Source of the DNA: Gyrodactylus bullatarudis
Lineage: Eukaryota; Platyhelminthes; Monogenea; Gyrodactylidea; Gyrodactylidae
Reading direction: 5' to 3'
DNA: 64,000 nucleotides
Assembly (NCBI GenBank): GCA_012064415.1
Contig: SSNU01000041.1
Span: forward strand, 256,330 to 320,329
Shown: in pieces, positions 32,313 to 43,763 of the stretch
Numbering within the stretch: the stretch's first letter is position 1
Layout of the letters: each line of letters opens with the position of its first letter
Notes under the pieces: model-generated
What the model was told of the DNA's origin: nothing
The model's database searches: none
What the model saw: only the letters and a program-made list of their open reading frames with translations
Made by a program: the position numbers and the translations under genes

Positions 32313-32589
32313 TATTCATTCTTTTTTCAATTTCAATATAACTTTTTTATGAGGCTATTTCATTTAAGCTTTCATGAAGTGTTCTAGTTCAATAATAAAT
32401 TCAATTAGATAAGAAATATCTTAACACATCTTATAAATTAAGAAAATAAAGATTATTTATTGAATTAGCCTGGAAGAAATTGAAGGCCCCCTTAATAAGT
32501 ACAGTATAATTAAAACCCCGAATTAAATAAGATAAGCTCACTCGATCTTATTGGAAGTTAATCTAGCCCAAAAATGAGGAGAAATGAGT

Positions 32590-33590
32590 ATCCACGGCAA
32601 GATCTTAGATTGTATTGGCCTTTGGGCTTTGAAGCATGTCTGAAGCAAGGTGCTGGATTTCGTTTGTAACAGAAGTCAGACCATTTTCAATGTTAATTAG
32701 GATTTTAATATCATCAGCATATTTAAAGTATCTTACTGATGGGCATGAGGGCTTAACGCTGGAGAAGATCAGGTTAAATGTAGCTGGACCGATGATTAGA
32801 GAGGAAGGTCATGGTGAGTCTGATTATGTACGGATTGACATTACATTTTGTTAAAAAGGTGTGAATAACTGAAAAAGGGAGTCTGTCGAAGGCTTTTTCA
32901 ATTTCAACGTAGACAACGGCACATGGAATCTTCTTGAAGATGAGTGAATGGGCTGTGTCCATGAATGAGAGGAGATTCGAGCAAGTACTTCTTCCTTTAA
33001 CAAATCCGTGTTGGTCGGGGTCTAATGAAAGAATGTTTATATTTCTTAAATGTTGGTATATGATGGAATCAATTAACACAAGAAAGATAGGGAGCAGTGA
33101 GATGGGTCTGAAATCACACGGTTGGGTAGGATTCGGTTTCTTGTTGATTGGTTGGATATGCATTTCACTGTAAGCCATTAAGGAGGGATACAACCTGTAT
33201 CAATAATATGCTGATAAAATATTGAAAGTGAGGTGAAAAATTCATTTGGAAGAGCTAGTAGGCTGGCAACCGAGACGTATGAATTGTCTTTCCTATTTCT
33301 GTTCTTAAGTGAGAGGAGGAGATCAATTAACATGTCTGGTGTAACTGCAGGGGTCGAGACGGAAATATCAATATTGTGATTGTCAACATAATCATTGTAG
33401 GAATAAATTTTTTGAAGAATTCATTTAGATCATTGGAGTCTATGTTAGATGAGCAAGAATCTTTATGATTAGCATGAGTTAGGAAGCGTATTTTATTCCA
33501 CGCGCGCTTAGGGAATGATTTGATGTCCGACTGGATAGATGATTCGAACAGTTGTTGTGAGCAGAGTTGAGTTTATACCTGATAAAAAAT
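32590..33590 (-). pseudogene. Degenerate non-LTR retrotransposon reverse transcriptase fragment
   Basis: Minus-strand reading frames, broken by at least two frameshifts, encode a non-LTR (LINE) reverse transcriptase: 'CDFRPISLLP' (RT motif 2 region), 'DPDQHGFVKGRSTCSNLL', 'VVYVEIEKAFDRLPF' (the motif A region, in which the catalytic Asp of the usual 'D-x-x-K-A-F-D' appears as Glu), and the catalytic motif C 'KYADDIKIL' near 32705-32730. No endonuclease domain or poly-A tail is apparent, so it is a fragment. It sits between the left repeat and the transposase of the Tc1-like element, so it inserted into that element. Confidence 0.8.
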
Positions 33591-33618
33591 CAGTCTTAAA
33601 AATCATTTTTGCTTCCCC

Positions 33619-34658
<1,040 letters not shown>

Positions 34659-34860
34659 ATGGCAGAAACATCAGGGGGACCTTTAATTATTTCGATTATG
34701 TTTTTCATTAATTTTAGCATAAAATTTTTCTGATTAAAAATATCAAGTGTCTCAATTTTTTATAATGAAATTAAACATATGTTATATCATAATATCAACT
34801 ATTTTTCATATTATGATGCTTAACTCAGTAAGAATACTCTGTTAATATACAATTTCATTG

Positions 34861-34887
34861 GGGGACCTTTAATTTTTGCCACGACTG
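34861..34887 (-). repeat. Right terminal inverted repeat of the Tc1-like element
   Basis: Reverse complement of the left repeat with a single A/G difference, followed by target TA at 34888-34889. Inner copy of its core at about 34674-34690. Confidence 0.9.
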
Positions 34888-36159
34888 TATATTAAATACG
34901 ATTACTTTCGAGTAGATTGGTGAATTGAAAAAGGATAATATTCACTGATGAACAACAGTTGTTCAACAACTATTGATAGAATAAAGCAATTTGGAAATTA
35001 ATTGATCCTAATTCGGATATTGGTCCTATACAATATAAAAATAAATAATGAGGCAAAACGTATCAATCTGAAATATGTATTAATTGAATTTTAGTCAACA
35101 AAAAGGGATAGTGCAAATGAATTTGCAATTTCTTTTGCCTTATCACAATGTTTTATCAATTACAAATATAAGTTTTTTCGAGGTTATAAAATATTGCTGA
35201 AAACTTTTTCATCATTCGGACTACACATTCTTGATCCAGTTCCGTCTACTCAAGGTGTAAGAGAGATCATATCTTGATACAGTTTATGCAACTGTGTAAG
35301 AGGCAATGGTTGGAATCAATTATAATTATTTATCAGGGATCTGATAATTACGAATGTGGAGTGGCGAATGTGTGTGTGTGCAATGCACATCACATGACCA
35401 TAGGAAATGCGAATGGAATGCTTACAGAACAACCTGCTTTCCCATTCTCTCTCTCGCTCACCAAAAGAAAATTGATTGAGAATTATTAGATTATGGTGGT
35501 GTGTCTAGTGATCATATTATTATTTGATGGATGCTATTCGAGATACTATTCACAAGAATCTAGGGCTCCAGTGGGTGCAATATTTAAAATCACAGAGGGT
35601 ATTGCGTCAATCTCTGGATACAGCTTACCCGCATTAAACACACAAACACAAAATAAATAGAGAGAATAAATAAAAATCCGGAAGAGTGAGTAGGAGATGA
35701 GATTAGTGTGAAACAATCTTGTTGAAATCTATAAAACATTGAAAACCATTTGACTATTCATTTACATTTGGATTCCTAATATTTGCAGTGCCTAGAATGA
35801 ATGATTTTTCATCTTGATTCTTCTGCAACAAGAAAAAGGATGAGGCAATTGGAGATAGAGAGAGAGAGAGAGAGAGAATTCATCTATCTATCTATAGAAA
35901 CCATCTCTTGCAATAGCTCTTCTCCATTGTCTCTTGTGGAAGTGAAATTGCCTGATTAATCGATATTTTTAGTTCTTCCCTGAATGTGATTCGATTCATC
36001 GAGTCCTGATCGGGAAAGTGCCACGGAATAATCCTCAGTTAATTCATATTTTTGATAGTAAACTTAGTTTATTCAGTAGATAATCTCGAGTTAAATATAA
36101 AAAATATTATCCTTGGTTATTGAGTAAAATATGGTTTAGTAAAGTAATTCGAGTTTATA
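34888..36159. other. Gene-poor region right of the transposon
   Basis: 1.3 kb of AT-rich DNA without a convincing ORF. It contains a (GA)n microsatellite at 35857-35877, a GTGTGTGTGTGCAATGCACA segment near 35370, and CTATCTATCTATAG near 35883. No RNA gene is recognised. Confidence 0.5.
35857..35877. repeat. (GA)n microsatellite
   Basis: About ten uninterrupted GA units. Confidence 0.9.
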
Positions 36160-36790
36160 TCTGATGATGGTGGAACTAGCATGTAAAGAAAGGTGAATTT
36201 GCAAACCAGAGAGGGAGTAGATGTCAATATTGAAACTGGTCTTCAGGACAAGAGTGTTGTTGAGAAGGGACGTCAACTTAAATTTGTTCCTGGTAAGTTA
36301 TGGGAACAGCGAGAGTTCTTTCCATTGAATCTGGAGAGAAATCGAGAAGGCAGTCTTCGCTAGCAGGATACGAAACATGACCGAAGAAATCTTCTTTGAA
36401 TTTTCTCAAGTTCATCATTGACTTTGCGGGTTATATTTCTTATAAATCCAGACGCATAGTCAAATATATGATAGGATCATTTGTTTGTATAATATTAAGC
36501 GTAGGGGTTACAAGATTTTTGATTGTTAAAATTGAGAAATTTGAGTCCCTTTTAACTGTAGTTTGAGATGAGGGGCCATGGAGAGATTTTGATTATAGGA
36601 AATACCCAAATCTTTGACCGATTTAGTAAGAGATATACCAAGTACACTTATTGGGGAGGGTTGAGTTGAAGAGTGGCATCATTTTGGTCTTACCAGTATT
36701 GATAGTTAGGTTGGGATTAGACAATAATCTGTGCAAGTAACTTATCAAATTGTGATTCAGGTTCTAAACTCGGCAAAGTGTCTAACCAGT
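36160..36790 (-). pseudogene. Relic of non-LTR retrotransposon, region downstream of the RT catalytic motif
   Basis: Translating the minus strand gives, with stops and shifts, blocks typical of the part of LINE ORF2 after the YADD motif: 'NPNLTINTGKTKMM' (the usual 'N-x-x-KT-x-x-M' block), 'TNDPIIY', 'RLDL', then 'EDFFGHVSYPASEDCLLDF' (the usual '...R...F...C...R...L' thumb/connection region). It is on the same strand as the fragment in the Tc1-like element and covers the part that one lacks, so it may be another piece of the same family. It is heavily decayed. Confidence 0.55.
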
Positions 36791-38752
36791 ATGTTTTCAA
36801 CCGGTAAATAATAAATTTGTAAAAGTACAAGAAAATCTCAGGAAATTTCAATCATGGTCTCAATGTTTGTATATTTTCAGATTTTTCTTTTCATCTTGAG
36901 GACATTTTTTTTCTTACTCAAAAGCATAGATTTCTCTTTGATAATTTCTACTTGTACACCAGACTCTATGAAATTTTCAGAGGAATCTTGAATCCTTCTC
37001 ATGGTATAGCTATATTTTTAAATTTAAAGTACCACAAATTGTAAAATCCATATTTACAACATACTACAGGTGTTCATTGGTTAAAATCAGAACAACCAAT
37101 GAAAAATGACTTCTTTCTAATGTCCTGTCTACATGATTGTGTTTAGGTGTATAGTCTCAACCATTGATATTTTCCCGATCCATTGATCTTATAAATATAC
37201 TGTGTATAATCTATAGAGGGATTATATTATTGAATCCAAAAATAACAAGTTTTAGCACCTCCACTACGCACAGAAACTGTAATCACATGAAGTTCTGTTG
37301 ACCTCACGTGATGGATTTACTCCTACCAGATTAAAAATTATTCTCTTGGTCCCAATTTATTTTTATAATCAGCAATACTGTAGCAAAGAAAAAATATTCC
37401 CTGTTCCACGAGTCAAAGGTCACTTTCAAAAATGACTAACACTTTAGCTTAGCACAAATAACTTGGTGCTGATTATGCAAGGTCACGTGACTGACATTAA
37501 GCATTACAACTGTAATTACCAAATTTCACTATAGATGGATATATATTTGAAGACTCTTGCTGCTTGTCGACACGTGTTCATCCATAGGAGAATTTTCTAC
37601 ATCCCTTGCAATGGACATTTCTCAACCCAGTGACACTGTGGCCTTTGTATTGAAAAGTAGATAGATAACTCTTTCAAACTTTATTTCTAACATCATCCAT
37701 CTTGGCTCTCTCTATATTTTTTCTTTCACGTGATATAGCTATTCGAGTTTAAGAAATTTCTTCATCTAAACACACACAAAGAATCTAAATAAAGATCTCA
37801 GATACGATCATGAATACGCCACGCAATCTCCGATCACATCATAATTTACTACCATGTGAATGTCACTTGCTCTGCTGCGCTTAGCAGATTTACAGTTGAG
37901 GGGAAACGGGGACTTGTTATTATTATTATTATTATTACAAGACGGTTTAATTTTATTAACACAGCTTTGGTAGAAGTATTGTATTGTATGATAGCACGCA
38001 ATAGACAAAAAGTGATTAAAAGGGCTGAGAAACAATTGATAACTCGTGAACTCTTTCTTCAATTACGCAGATTTATTGAATTTATTCCATTGAATTAAGG
38101 AGTAAAAGTGTAAAATAATAATCTTTTATATTATATTATTAGTGTATAAATATTGTACATTGAAATCTTGTCTAATTAATAAAATAGATTCACACCACAT
38201 TCACTTGGAATAGTGGTTCTCTTGAAAATGTAGAAGAATTTGTATGGTGTGGTAGATCGAGTTTGATCTCTTATTTCTCTGAATGAAAGATATGAAAGTG
38301 TATTGATATTATTGCATTATTATTATTTTAAAATCTTTTCTTTGATTTATTTCAAATGACAAAATAAACATCTCTTTGAACATGATATGCTTGTGTGTGT
38401 GTATGAATATGAATAAGTTGGTGTAATATCTCTATGTTTTTTATGTGAGCATTTGGGTAATAATAATATACTACACATGAGAACAAGTCTGTAGTAGTAC
38501 TGTAATAGTACAGTATTTTCAATTCTAATCAGGTTCTATTAGCTCTCTTCTCCCCTACATAGTTTCTACATTATTACATGTATAATTTGATAATTTACAG
38601 TATTCTATTTATGTAGAAAAATAATAATGATAACTGATTATAAATTAAAAATTATGAGGAGGAGGTGAGGACGAGAGTTGTCGCGGAACTCACTGATGCT
38701 AATTCCCTTCAAAACCATTGAATAGTCTACTGTTCACTAGCTTATTGTATTA
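36791..38752. other. Gene-poor region, 2 kb
   Basis: AT-rich DNA with a (TTA)n/(ATT)n tract at about 37917-37936, a (GT)n tract at about 38391-38402 and several direct words (CACGTGA occurs near 37306, 37483 and 37728). A reading frame on the plus strand at 37856-38098 lacks an ATG and contains a poly-Ile stretch from the microsatellite; it is not taken as a gene. The last part should contain the DUSP 3' UTR. Confidence 0.45.
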
Positions 38753-40042
38753 TTAGGGAAATCTGTCGAAAAAGCTGTTATAATGTTGTCGATTGGGATT
38801 GTAGTGGGGGGGAGAAGGTCGAAAGGATGATGATTTGTCACTAGATGGTGATATGAAACTGGGATTATTCATATCATAGGATCCATTATAACTGTACATT
38901 CGACGGCCAGCACTGAGAGACGGACGGCGCAAAACTGGTAGGTTCGTTCCCGACATGTACGCAGGTCCTAATGGAGATGGTGAAGGGGAACCAGTGAAAG
39001 AAATTCTTTCATACTGACGATTTCGGGAATGTTGAGGTATGTTACTATTCACCAGGTTAACTGTCTGTTCATTGTGCAGTTGATATTCGTAATCCAAGAG
39101 CTGTTTCCAGAAGCCTCGATTAGGATTAATAAACGGTCTAGCAGACTTGACTGTAAGGTAGGCCTTGGCCAAAGTCATATCCTGATATTTAATCAAGTAG
39201 GCTAGTATAAGAGATGAACTCCTACTTACTCCAGCCATGCAATGGACCAGAATACGACCACCCCTTTTATACTCTTGGTAGATTCGATCAGCAACCCGAT
39301 CGAAATGAACTCTAAGATTTGCTGTTTCCACGTCCTCAATAGGAATATGAAGGTTCGAGACACCGGGAGCCCTTACACTAGATGGAAGTTTATCTCCAAT
39401 GGCGGACACAACTAAACTTATTCCATGTTGGCTCAGTCGATCTGGAGTAATTGCAATGAGACTTGACAAGTAGAGGTGATCATTGATCCTGGCAATTTGT
39501 GAGAATATTTGGGACAAATCTGACTTGGTAGCAACACTATTCAAGTTGACCCCAACTGGAACATTGATTATGCTTGGTAGCGGAGAGACAGACTCATCTC
39601 TCCCCGATGGCTTCACAATCGTACTATAAGTGGACGTGTAGGATTTCGAATTGGTAGGATAGAACATTCTAGTCTGGTTTGATGCTTGATGCGAGGGGGA
39701 CTGGTGTGGAAAATTTCTAAGTACCGGTGTGGACCTATGAAAGGACTTTGGAGGCGGAACAGTAGTGGCACTCAATTTACCAGAACAATAACTCGGCAAT
39801 ATATAATGTTCCTTGGGAGTGCCTGTGGATGTTGAACATTTTTCATTCGGTAATAGATGATAGGTTGACCTATCAGGTTTTACATCTCCACAGCCAAAAT
39901 AACTGGGGAGATTTTCATTGGCCAAGAGGGTATTTGATCTCTGATTGGTTGAAGATGGACAATTCCTAGAAGGATTAGAAGAGCTTCCAACACCACCACT
40001 CTGAAAAATCTTATGCCTATATAGGGTATCTGGCTTATTCAT
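38753..40042 (-). CDS. Atypical dual-specificity phosphatase (DUSP14/18-like core) with long disordered arms, 429 aa
   Basis: Dual-specificity phosphatases remove phosphate from Tyr and Ser/Thr, often on MAP kinases. The catalytic domain spans about residues 180-325: 'INDHLYLSSLIAITP' opens the domain, the general acid lies in 'HIPIEDVETANL', the active-site loop is 'VHCMAGVSRSSSL' (Cys268, Arg274), and 'LIKYQDMTLAKAYLTVKSARPFINPNRGFWKQLLDYE' (in parts) matches DUSP14/18/21. The arms (1-179 and 330-429) are Ser/Pro/Asn/Tyr-rich and disordered, unlike the compact 200-residue mammalian proteins. The frame is intronless; upstream, an acceptor-like TTATTTGCAG lies about 70 nt before the start, and an ATG four nt earlier opens a three-codon upstream frame. 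Confidence 0.88.
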   Translation of the reverse strand: MNKPDTLYRHKIFQSGGVGSSSNPSRNCPSSTNQRSNTLLANENLPSYFGCGDVKPDRSTYHLLPNEKCSTSTGTPKEHYILPSYCSGKLSATTVPPPKSFHRSTPVLRNFPHQSPSHQASNQTRMFYPTNSKSYTSTYSTIVKPSGRDESVSPLPSIINVPVGVNLNSVATKSDLSQIFSQIARINDHLYLSSLIAITPDRLSQHGISLVVSAIGDKLPSSVRAPGVSNLHIPIEDVETANLRVHFDRVADRIYQEYKRGGRILVHCMAGVSRSSSLILAYLIKYQDMTLAKAYLTVKSARPFINPNRGFWKQLLDYEYQLHNEQTVNLVNSNIPQHSRNRQYERISFTGSPSPSPLGPAYMSGTNLPVLRRPSLSAGRRMYSYNGSYDMNNPSFISPSSDKSSSFRPSPPHYNPNRQHYNSFFDRFP

Positions 40043-41163
40043 TCATTGAGATGAAGATGACTTCCACTCTATCGGTTTTATCAGTTATTCTTGCTGCCAG
40101 CCTTTCTAGTTGTCTCTGCAAATAAATAAATTCTTGTTAAGCTAATAGCAAGTCTGTGATTTCTCACTGTCTATTATACGCACAGTGCATATTGAAATTA
40201 CCAAAACTAACGTTGACGACAAGACAATACGAAATAGAATTATAAGACACCAATTATACAAGTGTAAAATAGCCAACTGTATCAAAGTTTAATTTTTGTG
40301 CTATACATATCATATACATGAAATTGTATATACAATGTATATAATATAATATATATAAGTTTATATCAATATACCAATGATCATTGATCAATGAATATAT
40401 ATATTATGTATATTATATACTCTAATGCAAGTGTGTGTGTGTGTGTGTCTATGATTAGATCAAGGAGAAGGTCTAATTTTCTCCTCGCTCACCATTCATC
40501 GAGAGGTTCCCTAAAGAGGCTACAAAACATGTACTCATAAATATGATGGGATGAGATTGAATTTTGACTGCCGATATATACCATTAAAATGATGGAACAT
40601 GTAGGGTTAGGATGCACAAGCAAACATTGTGAAATCAGAATTTCTTTCATCATACACTCATTCTCAGACATTCAACAGAGCAACATCAATCAGTGAATCA
40701 ACAACAAAAGATGAAATGTACATCTACTCAAATGTGCAAATCCACATTGAGGAGGAGGAGGATATCTTTCTTTCTCAGAGAAATGATGATAATGATAATA
40801 ATTTTAAGAATAGAATAAAGCTTTATTCAATGGTACGAATGAAGTAGTTAGTATATAAGTGTAGTCAGGAACAAATCTATGACCCCCTTGTCCTCTATTC
40901 CATCTTGTGTATTTTCTTTAATGAAAAAGTGCCCATCCTTGGCTGTTTTAAATAAGTACAGGGTTATTTTTTTTAAACACTGTCCTGAATCGCCATCTTC
41001 AAGGACAAACTTTTAACTTTGGAGGAATGAAAGAGTAATAATCTTTTTCTACATACAAATAAGCCACACAAAATACAATATCAATGATAATAGCGATAAT
41101 AATAACAGTATATATGTGTGTGATACATGTTTATTCAGAATGATCAGGCAAAGCTTAAAAGAG
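40043..41163. other. Intergenic region DUSP to ACOT8, 1.1 kb
   Basis: Very AT-rich, including alternating TATATA/ATATAA sequence and small palindromes from about 40300 to 40420 and a (GT)n run at 40432-40448. It should hold the DUSP 5' region and the ACOT8 3' UTR. No further gene is supported. Confidence 0.45.
40432..40448. repeat. (GT)n microsatellite
   Basis: Short GT dinucleotide run next to the alternating TA tract. Confidence 0.85.
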
Positions 41164-42117
41164 TTATTCTGCAGACTTCATAATACCCTGTTGGACCATG
41201 TTGGCAAGGATTGTTCCGTCCTTTTGGTAGATGACACCGGAAACCAAGGCAATACCTCCATTGATATTCTCTGTCTTTACATGGAATAGGAGCCAGTCGT
41301 CAAAGGACAATGGAATGTGGGAATTATGAAACCACATGGTATGATTTAAACTGAGGACAGTTGCCAATTTGGCACCGCCCCGGTTGGCTGCATGCAAGAG
41401 GAATAAATCACTGATGTAGCAAAGAATGGCTTCTTTGTATTCGTTGAGGATCTTCTCAGCATCTGGTTGGTGAGATTTGTACAGGCGAACCCAGACATTG
41501 GAGATTCCAGTTTCGTTGAATTCAAGTCCTAAAGCACGCCTCGGCCTTTCAAAACGAAATTCAAATGGGGCAGTTTTCGATAAATAGGTCACAAATAGTT
41601 TAACATGCTCCGGAATATCAGGATTTTCAGCAATAAACTTCATATAAGGAGGACAGTCCTCGGGCGGACTGACTTTGGGCATTTCAGACGTGTATTTCTC
41701 GCCTTCGTTGCTGTCGAGACTGCGGAAACTACAATCCAATTGGAATACAATAGACTTTTTGTAAGGATCATTCACATGAGCATCAATAACGCGTGACCAT
41801 CTATGGGAAAAGGTGCGACCGTCTCGAATTTTCGTGACCTGATAAATGTTTTCCTTTTCAGTTGACGAGGGTAGATGAAAGTAACAATGAAGAGATGAAC
41901 ATTTCCTATTCTTTTCGACAGTAGCCTGGGCAGCAACCAGAGCTTGGGCCATCAATTCACCCCCATAGACTGTCTTGAAATTAATCTTTGGTCCACGACC
42001 TGCCTTGAATAATTGCGAGTTATTGGCTTCCTTATGAGGATTCTCCTCCTGGGAGAGATGGCGTTGTAAGTTGAGAGCCTCAAACAATCGATCACTAGAT
42101 GTTATCTCTGACATCAT
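41164..42117 (-). CDS. ACOT8: Acyl-CoA thioesterase 8-like (double hotdog), intronless, 317 aa
   Basis: ACOT8 hydrolyses acyl-CoAs to free fatty acid and CoA, in mammals inside peroxisomes. The two hotdog halves are visible: N-terminal 'VYGGELMAQALVAAQ' with 'SLHCYFHLPSS' and 'DGRTFSHRWSRV', and C-terminal 'LCYISDLFLL', 'LNHTMWFH', and 'ANMVQQGIM', which supply the Asp-Thr-Gln catalytic triad of the TesB family. 'LSFDDWLLFHVKTENINGG' is also typical. Length equals the human enzyme (319). The C-terminus is MKSAE, not a Ser-Lys-Leu type PTS1 signal, so peroxisomal import by PEX5 is not predicted. The ATG at 42117 and the next codon ATG are both possible starts. Confidence 0.93.
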   Translation of the reverse strand: MMSEITSSDRLFEALNLQRHLSQEENPHKEANNSQLFKAGRGPKINFKTVYGGELMAQALVAAQATVEKNRKCSSLHCYFHLPSSTEKENIYQVTKIRDGRTFSHRWSRVIDAHVNDPYKKSIVFQLDCSFRSLDSNEGEKYTSEMPKVSPPEDCPPYMKFIAENPDIPEHVKLFVTYLSKTAPFEFRFERPRRALGLEFNETGISNVWVRLYKSHQPDAEKILNEYKEAILCYISDLFLLHAANRGGAKLATVLSLNHTMWFHNSHIPLSFDDWLLFHVKTENINGGIALVSGVIYQKDGTILANMVQQGIMKSAE

Positions 42118-43763
42118 ATAATAGGTGATGATCCTTTACAATGAGATAGATACAACAGTTCAGATGGACAAAATTAATGAATATAAAATTTTTTCTAGAA
42201 AACTACATATTTGTCTATTTATGGATTAGTTCATGCTATGTTTGTGTGTCAGCTCATGTAATAATGATGAATGAATGGTACGATATTATCTTTCAAATTA
42301 AAATCATACAATTTCGTAGCTATTGATTATTTTTCAAAATTAGAATACTACTGAAAGATATTTAGAGAAAATAAATTTAATCATTTCTAATATGAATTTT
42401 CATTTTAAAATCAATGAAAACAGTTGAATGAATAGTTTAATGAACTTTAGATTAATTATAAACAAAGTCTAAGAGTTAGATGTGAATGAATTTACACAAA
42501 TGTGCGACCCTTAATCAAGAGAGAATATATAATAATTATTATGAGTAGAGATGAATAAATAATTTTAAAAAACTTGACACGAATTATAGATCATTTACCT
42601 GATAAACTTGAAGATAAACGGTTCACAATACAAATAAATATGTTTCAGCTGCTTCCTCGTGAAACTATAAAGGTCAACAATTGAAATTTGCATAAACTCT
42701 CGTGTGCCGCTTTACACAGTTAGAAATTTGATTTTCTTTGATATGTGAATTTTGATTGTTTTTGTTAAGGACGATAGTGCAGATCTTACTCAACCAAGGA
42801 ACACAACATTGGTAATTTCTGTAATTGCTTTATCTATAATAAAAAGAGCAGTTTAATTTTGATAAATACGAAAAATTGCAGAATATGATAAAATCAAAGC
42901 CGATTCAAATCAGTGGATTGGTGAAAATCATTGAAAATTTTGACGGAATCATTGAAAAAAATTAAAAGGATAAATATCAATTCAATACCTGGAAGTTATA
43001 TCATTCTCGAATTGAGAATCTTAACGAATAGTATTCATCGATTACCACAGGAACTATTTCCCATTGAGAGTAGTAGGAAAAATTCTTGGTATTATTAAAC
43101 AAATTTGTTACATAGTAGTCTAGAGGAATGAGAAAAGCATGAACTGAATAAAATGTTCTAAAGTTGTTGTTCTAACTATTCCTTATAGAATTATTGTGAA
43201 CTAACCGATTAGTTATAATATTCCCTTTTGATTCAAAAGTTTTGAAATTTCGCTAATAAACTAACTGTTAAAACAAGACTAAATTCTCAAACATGGAGTA
43301 AAGTATTTTAATTTTGTAATTCCTCAAATTTAAATTAAAATTTCTCTGATCTATCACTTATTCATTAAGGTGTTTATTATGGTTTGAAAATAAAAACCCT
43401 AGATCTTTTTAGATTATATACTATTATAAAGCATGAATTTTCATTTTGAGTTTTTACTTACATCAGTGATGAATCATCACGAATTTCATAGAGGGGTGTG
43501 ATTGACCCCCCCCGTCAATAAATTTTTTAAATCACCCCTTAATAGAACAATAAAAATTACAAAAAATGAAAACTTGGTTTTTCACCCAAGTGGAGGAAAA
43601 GTACCAACAAATTACTTATAAGTTAAAACTATATTGACGAACAAGTCTGTGGACAATGGATTAAAATACTGGATTAAAATGACAGTAAAATCCGAATCAA
43701 GAATAATAATGGCATCATAAAAAATTTTCTTTGTAAAATTTTATTTGTTTTCAGAATTGTATT
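42118..43763. other. Intergenic region ACOT8 to FMR1-like gene, 1.6 kb
   Basis: AT-rich DNA with no ORF of note. On the minus strand near 42600 the sequence TTTATCAG followed by GTAAATG could be a donor of a noncoding ACOT8 exon, which is speculative. A C8 homopolymer is at 43507-43514. Confidence 0.4.

Noticed and set aside
35274..35489. Plus-strand 71-codon frame with a VCVCNAHHM stretch
   Set aside because: Short, partly a GT microsatellite translation, no homology.
37856..38098. Plus-strand 80-codon frame in the gene-poor region
   Set aside because: It has no ATG, includes a poly-Ile run produced by an (ATT)n microsatellite, and lacks family resemblance. The last 45 codons look protein-like but are too short to support.
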